Of a stretch of 64,000 nt of DNA, positions 42,961 to 52,192 are shown piece after piece. Positions within the stretch are counted from its first letter, which is position 1, and each line of letters starts with the position of its first letter. The notes under the pieces are model-generated. The model made no database searches. It was not told the DNA's origin and saw nothing but the letters and a program-made list of their open reading frames with translations. A program made the position numbers and the translations under genes. The stretch spans positions 3,791-67,790 of the forward strand of contig NZ_JBGMEB010000026.1 of the NCBI RefSeq assembly GCF_041447285.1. Reading direction: 5' to 3'. This DNA is from Methanomethylovorans sp041447285. GTDB lineage: Archaea > Halobacteriota > Methanosarcinia > Methanosarcinales > Methanosarcinaceae.

Positions 42961-45900
42961 TCAAAATTGTAGCTCAAAATTGTCATAACCTGGAGATTTT
43001 TCTTCCCTTCCACCAATCTTGTCTCCAACTCCTTTTGGTCCAGGTCCTACAACTGTTGCAGCGTAACCATTAAATGAAAAATAAATTGGGGAGTTTCTTC
43101 CCAAGAATATGGAACTTCCATCTATGTTTTTTTGCGTAGGATGTTTTACCCTTTGGTTGTCTCTCACATACGCCTGTGCCTTGTGTCCAAGGAACGGATC
43201 AACGATACATTCGTTGTCTATGTCACTGATTTGGAATGTTTTGTATCGGCCCTTCACATCATATTCCCATAGATTTATCGTGCATACCCAGTTTGGTGGG
43301 AGCAAGGGCAGGCCAGCAGGCACGTACCTCATAGCTGTTTCAATTCTTTTTGCAACTTTCTCTGCGGCTTTGCCAGTCAGTTTATTAGCTGAATCATCAA
43401 GTTTTGTTTGCAATTCATTATCGATGTTAGAGAAACATTCATCAATGGTCTCATGGCACACATCGATAGCTGCACACACTCCATCCGACACGCCCATCTG
43501 CATGTCAGCTTCAAGGCGCAGCATAGCAATATCAACCTCTCCGCGATTTGTGACACTATTCAAATCCATGTTAGCCTTGAGCATACCAAAGAGATCCTTT
43601 GCCAGAGTGTCGTCCGAGGTCATAGCTACCAGCTCTTCATTACTTAAAGAATTCAGGTACTGTTGTGTCAGGATTTCCACCAGGTCAGGATCTATACATG
43701 TAGATAGCACAGGATCAGCAGCCACCTGTCTGCTTATCTGCACCGGAATATCTACCCGAAGCTGATCAGCATAGGTATTCACAAGCCTTGTCTGATTGTC
43801 CCGAAGCAGAGCAGTATCTGTGCTTACTCCAGCCTGTGTCAGATTCACAGCCTCAGCCTGCATCTGCATGAGCACTTCGTCCACCTGTGAGTTCACTTCA
43901 CAGATACTGCTGCTCATCTGCTCTGAGACAGCAGTTTTTACCGGATCAGTGCACCCTTGCATAATATCTGCAACCTCACCGCTTACATCCCCGGAAAATA
44001 CACATGTGTTACGCACTGCCAGAGGATAGATCGTTTTCCCTGTAACCTCGTCTTCCCATACGAACTGCTCCTGCAGGTCAAATCCTTCATCATGGTATAG
44101 ATAGTCAGGATACTGATCCACCAGCAGAGTCAGGTTCTCAGTCCAGCTGTATTTGCTGTGAGGCCAGCCGACCACTTCCATGGTATCCATCACACCCATA
44201 TCCTGCGCAAGGGAATTTGTTGCCATGGACAAAGCAGGATTATCAAAAAGCAATTCAGAAGGCGAAAGACCACCCAGAAGATCTGAAAGCATAGATCCCT
44301 TTTCCTCCTGGAAAGCATCGTTTACATATCCGTCTAAAGAGTCTCTTACTCTTGCATTGCTACCCACAAGTTCCTGCACTGTATTCTCATAAGCCTCGTT
44401 CCTTACGATCATACGGGCCGCATCGCTGCAGGTAGTGAAATTATTCCCACTGAAATGACCCTGAGCCTGCACATATTCCTCCCTTTCGTTTTCCATTTCA
44501 AAGGACATGTCCTGTGCAGCTTCATAAAAGAGATCCGCAGGATTGCGTCCCAGGTTATCACCCATAAGAGAGACTTTACGTGAGGGGCCTGTATCATCCA
44601 TTTCATCCAGCATGGAGAGCAATTCCTCTGTCATAAGACCAGGAAGCCATTCTGGCACATCGCATGCAACAGTCCGCCTGGGCAGATGATTGCCGTTATG
44701 ATACTCTTGATAATCAGTTTCTATCTGCACGAGATTGACATAAGATTCTCTGTACTTATCGGCAGCATCACTGCAACATGTATCTGCCAGTTCCGCTCCG
44801 TCAACTATCACGGATGTATTTCTGAAATCATAATCTATAGGCTGGACATACTCTTCAAGACCCTCATAAGTATTGGTCCTGAAGCATTTGTGATAAACGA
44901 GAGTAATGTTCTCTGTTTCAAGTTCCTTATGCGACTGCTGTACAGAGTCATACTTATCCAGCCTTTCATTATCGTGTCCGTTGTCTATCACGCCTGTGTA
45001 CGTATAGGCATAATCATAGTCCAGCTCCCACTGAGAACATACATCAAATTCCACAAGATATTCGATGTCCCAGTCAAAGGAATGAGATTCACTGTTAAGG
45101 TAACCATCTTCCCTTTCCATGTTAAGAAGAACATCATTTCCTGCGTACATCATCACTGGTGTGACCTTGAGGTTTTCCAGAGATGTGGAAAGGTGATTAA
45201 GGCGGGCATTTGTTATCTGCCAGTTGGCAATATCCAGATCAGTAATTGAACTGGGTTTCATTATTCTCTCACTGTAGGTTATTCTGCTTGTGTTCTCGAA
45301 TGCATATCCCGGAACAATGGCCCCATCATGCCATAATGAAACAACATATTCAGCATCCCATGTCAGATGATAATAAGAAAAGCTCTTGCTGAGCCTTACA
45401 GTATCAGGATCAAAAAACGTCTCAACCTGCACATCCCTTATTGCAGGCCTGTCATTTACTCCAGTTCTTATTATTTCCGGCATTACCTTGGCACTGTATA
45501 TTGTACTGGCCACGTTATGAATCAGATCTGGCTCTTCATGGCTCCACATCCTGTCATTAAAGATCCATCCGTTTTTTACAACTTCTGTGTAATTGGAAAC
45601 CGCCATGGTCACTGAAGCATTATCTTCCACTTGCTGCAGGCTCGTACCGGCATCTGCCATTGAACTGCTCATACTTTCTTCTACATCCATGTTAAAAGAA
45701 CCGTTCTGAGCAAGATGATCATAGAAAGATGAAATATTACCATTCTCCAAATCATAACCTGATGTATCTCTTTTTATATCAGAGTACATAGTCTTTCCAT
45801 TGTAGTAGCCTGTGTACATCAAAGACCAGGGATCCACAGCATCAAAAACACGTTTCTGGGCATACACTGTGCCTGCATTCACAGACCCTGCTATGGAGGG

Positions 45901-46977
45901 ACCTGTAAGAATATTCAGTGGCCCGCCTGCATAATGCTGCCAAGGTCCGTAAGTAAAAGAGCGTATATTGGACAGCCCAAGAACAATATCCGGTGATACA
46001 CCCGTATTAAGTTCCTGCTCGTATTCAGTAGTGAGCTGTTCAAGCAGCGGTTCTCTTGAATCCACTGGCGTAAAAACATCCATACTTCCATTGTTTGTTA
46101 TGCCTGTTTCGATATCAGTTAACGTATAGTTCAGGTCCTTTACAGTAAGTGTATAATAAATAGTATAGCCATCGTGGCTCTGAGATATACTTCGCCTCAA
46201 ACTCCCGTTCACCTTATCGATGATTATCTGGTCAGGACTGATGTCCCCGTTCACATTCAGAATGTATCTGCCTGCCTTATGAACATCGTGCCTGTAATTG
46301 TTTTCCATGAACTCATTGAAACGTGCTGCAACGATATCCTTGATGGGGTTTGTACCCACATGGAACCAGTCAGTAGCCTCTACATCATTTCCAACCTTCA
46401 GTACAACATATCCGAAACAATATGATGCATCCTCGGGTATCTTTACTTCCTGCACAAATGAAGAACTTCCCCATAAGCTATGGGATTCGTTATAGTTGAA
46501 GTTCATATTGAAACTTCCAGTGCCATCGTATACAGTAAGCACCCTTTCCTGATCGCTGAACAGAGAAATTATTGCACCTATGGCATTGGACGGAAGCTCC
46601 ACTTGTACCTGCAAAGTATCTCCCGGTTCAAGGTCTTTATTTAAAGGACGGGCAACAAAACCATCATTACTCCATGCCTCCAAGGATGTTGATTCTGCCT
46701 GGATGATCGGATGTTCTCCCTGCCACTCTAACGCCTCCATACCTGCATAATTAAGGCATCGCGATATATCCGCACATGCCATGTCCAGCATATCATGCTG
46801 AGGATCCGACGCATCAGTGGAATACACCACCTCAGCAAGCTGATAGTCTATGCGTGTGAGATTTGCCGCCATCAGTAATGAGAACAACAGGATGAATATG
46901 CCAATAATTGCAAAAGGAACATAAGCCTCATTGTCATAAATGAGTTCATTAATTCCTTTTTTCTGTTTTTTGTCCAT
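42961..46977 (-). CDS. Giant membrane-anchored surface protein (DUF7286-like)
   Basis: This 1338-residue protein has a short Lys-rich cytoplasmic start, one N-terminal membrane helix (residues about 18-40) and a very large outer part with no further membrane helix. The outer part is mostly beta-rich in the first half and helical with acidic coiled stretches later (QMSSSICEVNSQVDEVLMQM region). It has scattered Cys and many N-x-S/T sequons. The sequence contains no enzyme motif that I recognise. It resembles the large DUF7286-type proteins of haloarchaea and methanogens, which lie near pilus or secretion genes, but this is from memory. It heads the operon with the sarcinarray-like gene. Function is unknown; a surface structure or assembly platform is plausible. 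Confidence 0.75.
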   Translation of the reverse strand: MDKKQKKGINELIYDNEAYVPFAIIGIFILLFSLLMAANLTRIDYQLAEVVYSTDASDPQHDMLDMACADISRCLNYAGMEALEWQGEHPIIQAESTSLEAWSNDGFVARPLNKDLEPGDTLQVQVELPSNAIGAIISLFSDQERVLTVYDGTGSFNMNFNYNESHSLWGSSSFVQEVKIPEDASYCFGYVVLKVGNDVEATDWFHVGTNPIKDIVAARFNEFMENNYRHDVHKAGRYILNVNGDISPDQIIIDKVNGSLRRSISQSHDGYTIYYTLTVKDLNYTLTDIETGITNNGSMDVFTPVDSREPLLEQLTTEYEQELNTGVSPDIVLGLSNIRSFTYGPWQHYAGGPLNILTGPSIAGSVNAGTVYAQKRVFDAVDPWSLMYTGYYNGKTMYSDIKRDTSGYDLENGNISSFYDHLAQNGSFNMDVEESMSSSMADAGTSLQQVEDNASVTMAVSNYTEVVKNGWIFNDRMWSHEEPDLIHNVASTIYSAKVMPEIIRTGVNDRPAIRDVQVETFFDPDTVRLSKSFSYYHLTWDAEYVVSLWHDGAIVPGYAFENTSRITYSERIMKPSSITDLDIANWQITNARLNHLSTSLENLKVTPVMMYAGNDVLLNMEREDGYLNSESHSFDWDIEYLVEFDVCSQWELDYDYAYTYTGVIDNGHDNERLDKYDSVQQSHKELETENITLVYHKCFRTNTYEGLEEYVQPIDYDFRNTSVIVDGAELADTCCSDAADKYRESYVNLVQIETDYQEYHNGNHLPRRTVACDVPEWLPGLMTEELLSMLDEMDDTGPSRKVSLMGDNLGRNPADLFYEAAQDMSFEMENEREEYVQAQGHFSGNNFTTCSDAARMIVRNEAYENTVQELVGSNARVRDSLDGYVNDAFQEEKGSMLSDLLGGLSPSELLFDNPALSMATNSLAQDMGVMDTMEVVGWPHSKYSWTENLTLLVDQYPDYLYHDEGFDLQEQFVWEDEVTGKTIYPLAVRNTCVFSGDVSGEVADIMQGCTDPVKTAVSEQMSSSICEVNSQVDEVLMQMQAEAVNLTQAGVSTDTALLRDNQTRLVNTYADQLRVDIPVQISRQVAADPVLSTCIDPDLVEILTQQYLNSLSNEELVAMTSDDTLAKDLFGMLKANMDLNSVTNRGEVDIAMLRLEADMQMGVSDGVCAAIDVCHETIDECFSNIDNELQTKLDDSANKLTGKAAEKVAKRIETAMRYVPAGLPLLPPNWVCTINLWEYDVKGRYKTFQISDIDNECIVDPFLGHKAQAYVRDNQRVKHPTQKNIDGSSIFLGRNSPIYFSFNGYAATVVGPGPKGVGDKIGGREEKSPGYDNFELQF

Positions 46978-47212
46978 GGATACTGTCCTGTCTAACTATG
47001 TTGCCACGGATATTACATAATAATTATATAAATATTGTGCTGATTATCGTATAAAAATGCAATATATAAGCAAGTGCCCACTAAGGCAGAAACTTATAAA
47101 TCAGCAGCAGATATATTGAAAATGGGAGCAAATTTATAATTCAAAAATAGATGAGTTTTATATATTAATGCCATAATATAAAGGCTACTCGTTGAAAAGG
47201 GAGGAGAAAGGC

Positions 47213-48418
47213 ATGGCTGATCTTACTATATATACTCTAAGTTTTCTCTCGCTGATCATCACCATCTTGCTCCTGATCGTGTTCAGCTATCTCTTTCGAG
47301 AGAAACAGCTCTTCTACCGGGAAAAAATATTTCAACAATTGATATTGATTGCAATATTTGTAGTAGGTCTCATATTTATTATTTTTACTTTACCTCTAGA
47401 TATAGACACAAAGAATTTGCTGATCACACTTTTAGGTATAGTAAGTGGTGCAGCTATTGCATTCTCATCTTCGACCTTTATATCCAATGCTATGGCAGGT
47501 ATTATGCTTCGGCTTATCAAGCCTTTCAGAATAGGCGATTACATAAAGATAAACGATACATTCGGGAGGGTCACAGAAATAAATTTTCTGCATACTCAGA
47601 TACAATCCCAAGAAAGAGACCTTGTAACTATACCCAATATTGCCCTTGTGTCTCATCCTCTTAAAACCATCCGCACATCAGGAACCATTATCAGCACAGA
47701 ACTTTCCCTTGGCTATAATGTACCGCGCAAAAAGATCGAAAAGAACCTCCTTCTTGCAGCAGAAAAAGCAAAACTTGAGAATCCCTTTGTGCATATTACA
47801 GAACTGGGAGATTTTTCTATAAAATATAAAGTCGGTGGGCTTCAGAAAGATGTTGGAAGCCTCATAACCTCAAGTTCAGATTTCAAGAAATATGTAGTGG
47901 ATGCACTTCATGGAGATAGCATTGAGATCGTTTCTCCAACTTTTATGAATCAGAGACAGATTCAAGAAAATAACCTATTCATACCGCTTGCGGAAGAAGA
48001 AAGTACCTACGAAGCAGATATCCAGAAAAGTGTACTGGAAAAAACCACAGAGCAGATAATCTTCGACCGCGCCATCGAGGCAGAGAACCTGGATAAGATA
48101 AAAAATACGATGGAAAGTATTCATGACCGGAACAAAGCAATGGAAGAAAAAGTCAAGACCATTCTGGATGGTAACAGAAAACAAAGACTCATGATGGAAA
48201 TTGATGCACTCAGAGAAGAGGAAGAAAATTTAAAACATGGAGTGGAAGACCTGAAAAAGCTGCCAGATTTCACTGCAGATATAGAGGATCAGGAAAAAGA
48301 TAAGATCATTAAAACCATAGAAAGTACGATGGCACAATCAAACGAACTTGAAAAAAAACAAAATAGGCTTCTTCAGAGAATAGAAACAGCACATATCCGT
48401 GAAGGCAAAATGAACTGA
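47213..48418 (+). CDS. MscS-family mechanosensitive channel-like protein
   Basis: A 401-residue protein is read from ATG 47213, five bases after GGGAGGAG; the frame opens seven codons earlier at TTG. Two or three membrane helices fill residues 1-95. Then comes the pore-lining helix and the MscS beta domain with GIVSGAAIAFSSSTFISNAMAGIML, IKPFRIGDYIKINDTFGRVTEINFLHTQI and LVTIPNIALVSHP, the family signature. The C-terminal 150 residues are coiled coil, unusual in length for small MscS proteins, and may gather the channel or bind partners. It probably opens on osmotic downshock. It is transcribed away from the giant surface protein. Confidence 0.88.
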   Translation: MADLTIYTLSFLSLIITILLLIVFSYLFREKQLFYREKIFQQLILIAIFVVGLIFIIFTLPLDIDTKNLLITLLGIVSGAAIAFSSSTFISNAMAGIMLRLIKPFRIGDYIKINDTFGRVTEINFLHTQIQSQERDLVTIPNIALVSHPLKTIRTSGTIISTELSLGYNVPRKKIEKNLLLAAEKAKLENPFVHITELGDFSIKYKVGGLQKDVGSLITSSSDFKKYVVDALHGDSIEIVSPTFMNQRQIQENNLFIPLAEEESTYEADIQKSVLEKTTEQIIFDRAIEAENLDKIKNTMESIHDRNKAMEEKVKTILDGNRKQRLMMEIDALREEEENLKHGVEDLKKLPDFTADIEDQEKDKIIKTIESTMAQSNELEKKQNRLLQRIETAHIREGKMN

Positions 48419-48444
48419 ATACCTATCAAAATACCCCTACACAA

Positions 48445-48452
48445 TTATATAA
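48445..48452 (+). promoter_or_regulatory. TATA box giving a likely leaderless pheA transcript
   Basis: TTATATAA is centred about 26 bases before the pheA ATG at 48475 and no ribosome binding site lies between. In archaea transcription starts about 25 bases after the TATA box, so the mRNA would begin at or next to the start codon. Confidence 0.5.
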
Positions 48453-48474
48453 CATGTGTTGTATTTAGCCAATT

Positions 48475-49353
48475 ATGATTATCGGTGTGCTTGGGCCCAG
48501 AGGGTCATATTCGGATAAAGCTACCCAACTATGGCTTACTAGAGAGCACCCTTTCTCAAAAGATGTATCCCTTAAGTATTGTGGCGACTTCATTGACACT
48601 TTTGATTCAGTAGTGAACAATGAAGCTGACATAGGTATTGTACCTGTGGAAAATTCTATCGAAGGATCAGTGGGTGTTACCCTGGACCTGCTCCTGGAAC
48701 ATGATATCCAGATCATAGGAGAGGTTGTTGTGCCTATTGAACACTGTTTACTGTCTAAAGGGGAGATTGAAGATATCAGAGTGATATTATCCCATCCCCA
48801 GGCACTTGGACAGTGCAGACAGTTCATCAAAAGCCACTTTCCCCATGCGGAGATACGGACCACAGGCAGTACATCTCATGCAGCCAAGCTTGCCACTGAG
48901 TTTGAAGAAATGGCAGCTATAGCATCCAGAGAATCAGCCGGTATGTATGGTCTGAACGTGCTGCTCTGTGATATACAGGACTGCAATAACAATCATACAC
49001 GTTTCATTGTCTTCAGGAAGAAACAGGAAATTGATGACATTATCTGGAAGAATAGAGATAAAAATACAATCGAACAGAATGATAAAACAAGTTTACCCCA
49101 CAGAACATCTATAATAGTCTACCTTGACAGGGACAGACCCGGAGCATTGTATGACCTGTTGGGAGAATTCGCTACCAGGAAGATCAATCTCACCCGGATA
49201 GAATCCAGACCATCAAAACGTATCCTGGGAGATTATGTATTTTACATTGACTTTGCAGGAAATATAAGCGATACTATTATAAAAGATGCTTTAAATAACG
49301 TTCTGCCGAAAGCAGGGATGATGAAAGTGCTTGGCTCCTATGTCATGATGTAA
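48475..49353 (+). CDS. pheA: Prephenate dehydratase
   Basis: This 292-residue enzyme converts prephenate to phenylpyruvate in phenylalanine synthesis. The start IGVLGPRGSYSDKATQLW, GIVPVENSIEGSVGVTLDLL near residue 60 and SHPQALGQCRQFI near 105 are catalytic-domain landmarks. The C-terminal ACT domain (GALYDLLGEFATRKINLTRIESRPSK) contains the ESRP motif that binds phenylalanine for feedback control. It is a free-standing dehydratase without a fused chorismate mutase. It is followed after 40 bp by the MoxR group on the same strand, without an obvious functional link. Confidence 0.95.
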   Translation: MIIGVLGPRGSYSDKATQLWLTREHPFSKDVSLKYCGDFIDTFDSVVNNEADIGIVPVENSIEGSVGVTLDLLLEHDIQIIGEVVVPIEHCLLSKGEIEDIRVILSHPQALGQCRQFIKSHFPHAEIRTTGSTSHAAKLATEFEEMAAIASRESAGMYGLNVLLCDIQDCNNNHTRFIVFRKKQEIDDIIWKNRDKNTIEQNDKTSLPHRTSIIVYLDRDRPGALYDLLGEFATRKINLTRIESRPSKRILGDYVFYIDFAGNISDTIIKDALNNVLPKAGMMKVLGSYVMM

Positions 49354-49392
49354 TAGTAGGAGACTAGCAGTATACAGGACAAGTGCATTGCC

Positions 49393-50271
49393 ATGAAGGT
49401 TGAAGACTTCATCAGGGATATAAGTACAGTTATTGCAAAATACAGAAAGCTATACAAGCTGCTTGATGTTATTTCAATAACATTTCTAGTGTATTCTATT
49501 TTGCTTATCACTAACATGGAAATGGTCTTTGAAATATTCCCAGCACTTGAGGTATATTCCACAGCATCGATAAGTATCCTTGGTGCAAGTATTTCGTACC
49601 CTGCCATCTTTCTATTCATTATATCGGTAGCTTGCGGAGTTTTGTTAACTTTCATATTGCATATCAGAGATGATAAAAGAAGCACAATAGATCTCGTTGA
49701 AGAAAAATATCCTGTGCTGCGAGAAAGACTCAGTACTGCTTACGATAACCGTGAAGTGGACAATATAGTAGTAGCAGACCTGCAGGAAAACGTAGCAAAA
49801 GCATCTGCCAATGTCATTCCTTCAGTTTTCCTTAACAAGAAAAGAATGTATATTGGCTTCCTATCTTTGTTGATTGCTATTTCCTTACTTACGTATGTAA
49901 GTATAAGCGAATACCGTATATCTTCAACACCACAGGATATCATAGGCCCATTATTACCCCATAACGAAGGCGATGGCTCTGATCTGGCTGTAATGGAACA
50001 GACAACAAATAATTCAGATAATACTAAGGAGAATCTGACCGGCAAAACTGCAATTGTAGTGGTGGAAGGAAAACAAGTTGATCTGACTCTTCCACCTGGT
50101 TCAGGAACAGGGTTTACACAGGGAGAGCAGGCCAATAATACACCTGAGGATTTCACACCCTCTTCTGCATACGACATTGGTGTAATGTCTTCGTCTATAT
50201 ATTCCGAAGAGTTGCCGGAAGGGTACGAAAGCATAATCAAACAGTATTTTGAAGAAATGGCAGGAAAATAA
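49393..50271 (+). CDS. Membrane protein of the MoxR-DUF58-VWA cluster
   Basis: This 292-residue protein has four hydrophobic segments, at about 25-45, 60-90 and 150-170 (the second block probably two helices), and a Thr/Ser/Pro/Gly-rich C-terminal part. I recognise no enzymatic motif. Between the helices lies a soluble helix (STIDLVEEKYPVLRERLSTAYDNRE) like that of membrane subunits found next to MoxR ATPases in archaea. It ends about 47 bp before the moxR-type gene. Its place in the cluster suggests it is the membrane partner of the complex, but its fold and task are unknown. Confidence 0.7.
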   Translation: MKVEDFIRDISTVIAKYRKLYKLLDVISITFLVYSILLITNMEMVFEIFPALEVYSTASISILGASISYPAIFLFIISVACGVLLTFILHIRDDKRSTIDLVEEKYPVLRERLSTAYDNREVDNIVVADLQENVAKASANVIPSVFLNKKRMYIGFLSLLIAISLLTYVSISEYRISSTPQDIIGPLLPHNEGDGSDLAVMEQTTNNSDNTKENLTGKTAIVVVEGKQVDLTLPPGSGTGFTQGEQANNTPEDFTPSSAYDIGVMSSSIYSEELPEGYESIIKQYFEEMAGK

Positions 50272-50318
50272 TGCCATGCAGAACATTCTATTTATCATGA
50301 AAGTAAGGGAGACCAGAG

Positions 50319-51293
50319 ATGAACTCCAGTGAAATGAGTGCAGGAAATCTGTCACAGACATACCGGATTGCCAGCGATATGTTCAATGCATTATTCGCAG
50401 AGATCGGTAAGGTCGTAGTCGGACAGCAAGAGTATGTGGAACAGATGATCATCGCTATGCTCTGCAATGGGCATGCATTGGTTGAGAGCAATCCCGGTCT
50501 TGGGAAAACATTGACCATTTCTACTATAGCAAAGGTCATGGACCTGCGCTTTAGCAGGATCCAGTGTACACCGGACCTGATGCCTGCGGACATCACAGGA
50601 ACGAACATCATAGAAGAGCACGGTGGAGTCAAGTCATTCAAATTCCAGGCAGGACCAATCTTTGCTAACATAGTGTTAGCCGATGAAATCAACCGTGCAT
50701 CCCCAAAAACACAATCTTCAATGCTTGAAGCAATGCAGGAAAAACAGATCACTGTCGCCAATGATACCTATCTGCTTGACAAGCCTTTCTTTATCCTGGC
50801 CACACAGAACCCCATTGAGATGGAAGGAACTTTCCCATTGCCTGAAGCGCAATTAGACAGGTTCCTCCTGAAAATATTGCTGGATTATCCTACATATGAA
50901 CAGGAACTCAGCATTGTGGAAAGGTACACTAAGATGGATTCTCCGCAGGTCAGAAAAGTCATGAACAAGAACACACTGCTCGACCTGCAAAAACTGACCA
51001 CTGAAGTGCCTATATCCGATCAGTTAAAATCCAGAGCTGTAAAAATAGTTATGGCTACAAGGCAGAACAGCGAGCACATAGAATACGGTGCATCCCCCAG
51101 GGCCTCTATAGGCCTGATCCTGGCAGCAAAGGCACGCGCCCTGATCAACGGCAGAAATTACGTAAGTGAGGAAGATATCGAGGTTATGGCTTATCCGATA
51201 CTTCGCCACAGGATAGGTCTTTCATTTGAATCAGAAAGAAAAGGCATTACTGCAGATCAGATGATCAAGGGAATCCTTTCGCAGGTCAAATAA
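50319..51293 (+). CDS. MoxR-family AAA ATPase
   Basis: This 324-residue ATPase has VESNPGLGKTLTIS (Walker A), IVLADEINRASPKTQSSMLEAMQE (Walker B with the MoxR-typical helix) and FFILATQNPIEMEGTFPLPEAQLDRFLLK (sensor 1 and Arg finger). MoxR proteins act with DUF58 and von Willebrand A proteins in assembly or activation of other complexes, and those genes follow here. The gene starts at ATG 50319 after GGGAGACCAGAG, and the four downstream genes run in the same direction with very short gaps. Confidence 0.94.
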   Translation: MNSSEMSAGNLSQTYRIASDMFNALFAEIGKVVVGQQEYVEQMIIAMLCNGHALVESNPGLGKTLTISTIAKVMDLRFSRIQCTPDLMPADITGTNIIEEHGGVKSFKFQAGPIFANIVLADEINRASPKTQSSMLEAMQEKQITVANDTYLLDKPFFILATQNPIEMEGTFPLPEAQLDRFLLKILLDYPTYEQELSIVERYTKMDSPQVRKVMNKNTLLDLQKLTTEVPISDQLKSRAVKIVMATRQNSEHIEYGASPRASIGLILAAKARALINGRNYVSEEDIEVMAYPILRHRIGLSFESERKGITADQMIKGILSQVK

Positions 51294-51312
51294 AAAATAA
51301 GGCCATGAGGAC

Positions 51313-52191
51313 ATGAACCCCGGGAAACATACTATTAATGCGGATTTCTTCCGGCAGCTTGACAGTTTTTCCTTTATGGTAAGGAAAAGAGTATCCAGCG
51401 TATATGCCGGTAGCCGACGCTCTGTCAACAGCGGCAAAGGCATAGATACCGTAGGGTTCAGGGAATACTACCCTGGAGATGAACCCAGATCCATTGACTG
51501 GAAAGTATATGCCAGGTCCGAAAAACTGTATGTTCGGCAATTCGAGGAAGATAAATCCCTCACAGCACACATACTGCTGGATGCCAGCAAGAGTATGGAC
51601 TATCCTGAAAAAAACACCACTAAATTTGAATATGGCCTGATGCTTGCAATGGGCTTTGCATACATGGTGACAAAAGATAATGATAAGTTCGCCATTTCCA
51701 CCTTTTCTCAGGATGTGGATATAGCTGAACCACGCAGGGGAAAAAAGTATCTTTTTCAAACACTTGACCGGCTTGAAACAACAAAGCTTCAGGGTAAGAC
51801 CGACATACATGAATGCATCATAAGATACAGCCGCGCTATACATTCACGGTCTCTTGTGATCATCATATCGGATTTCATGGATGATCTGGATTCTATAAGA
51901 TCCGCAATATATCGTTTTTCGGATCATGACCTTATTCTTGTGCAGGTGCTGGACAGGACAGAAGCTCAGCTTCAGGTGCATGGACATACAAAGTTCAAGG
52001 ATCTTGAGACTGATGCAGATCTTAAAACGTATGTAGGCAACAACTTCAAGGATAATTATCAGCGCAAATTAATGGACCACATGAACAGCATTAAAGATAC
52101 ATGCTACCATGTGGGAGCGGAATATTATGCTTTTACTACAGATGTACCCATCTTTGAAGCTTTCCTTTACACAATAGGCAGGAGACGCTGA
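51313..52191 (+). CDS. DUF58 domain protein
   Basis: This 292-residue soluble protein has the DUF58 hallmark GFREYYPGDEPRSIDWKVYARSEKLYVRQFEEDKS followed by a von Willebrand A-like core: HILLDASKSMDY near residue 95 (MIDAS-type D-x-S-x-S) and LVIIISDFMDD near 180. It lies 20 bp after the MoxR gene and directly before the first BatA-like gene. DUF58 proteins are the usual partners of MoxR. No membrane helix is present, so it would work on the cytoplasmic face. Confidence 0.9.
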   Translation: MNPGKHTINADFFRQLDSFSFMVRKRVSSVYAGSRRSVNSGKGIDTVGFREYYPGDEPRSIDWKVYARSEKLYVRQFEEDKSLTAHILLDASKSMDYPEKNTTKFEYGLMLAMGFAYMVTKDNDKFAISTFSQDVDIAEPRRGKKYLFQTLDRLETTKLQGKTDIHECIIRYSRAIHSRSLVIIISDFMDDLDSIRSAIYRFSDHDLILVQVLDRTEAQLQVHGHTKFKDLETDADLKTYVGNNFKDNYQRKLMDHMNSIKDTCYHVGAEYYAFTTDVPIFEAFLYTIGRRR

Positions 52192-52192
52192 T

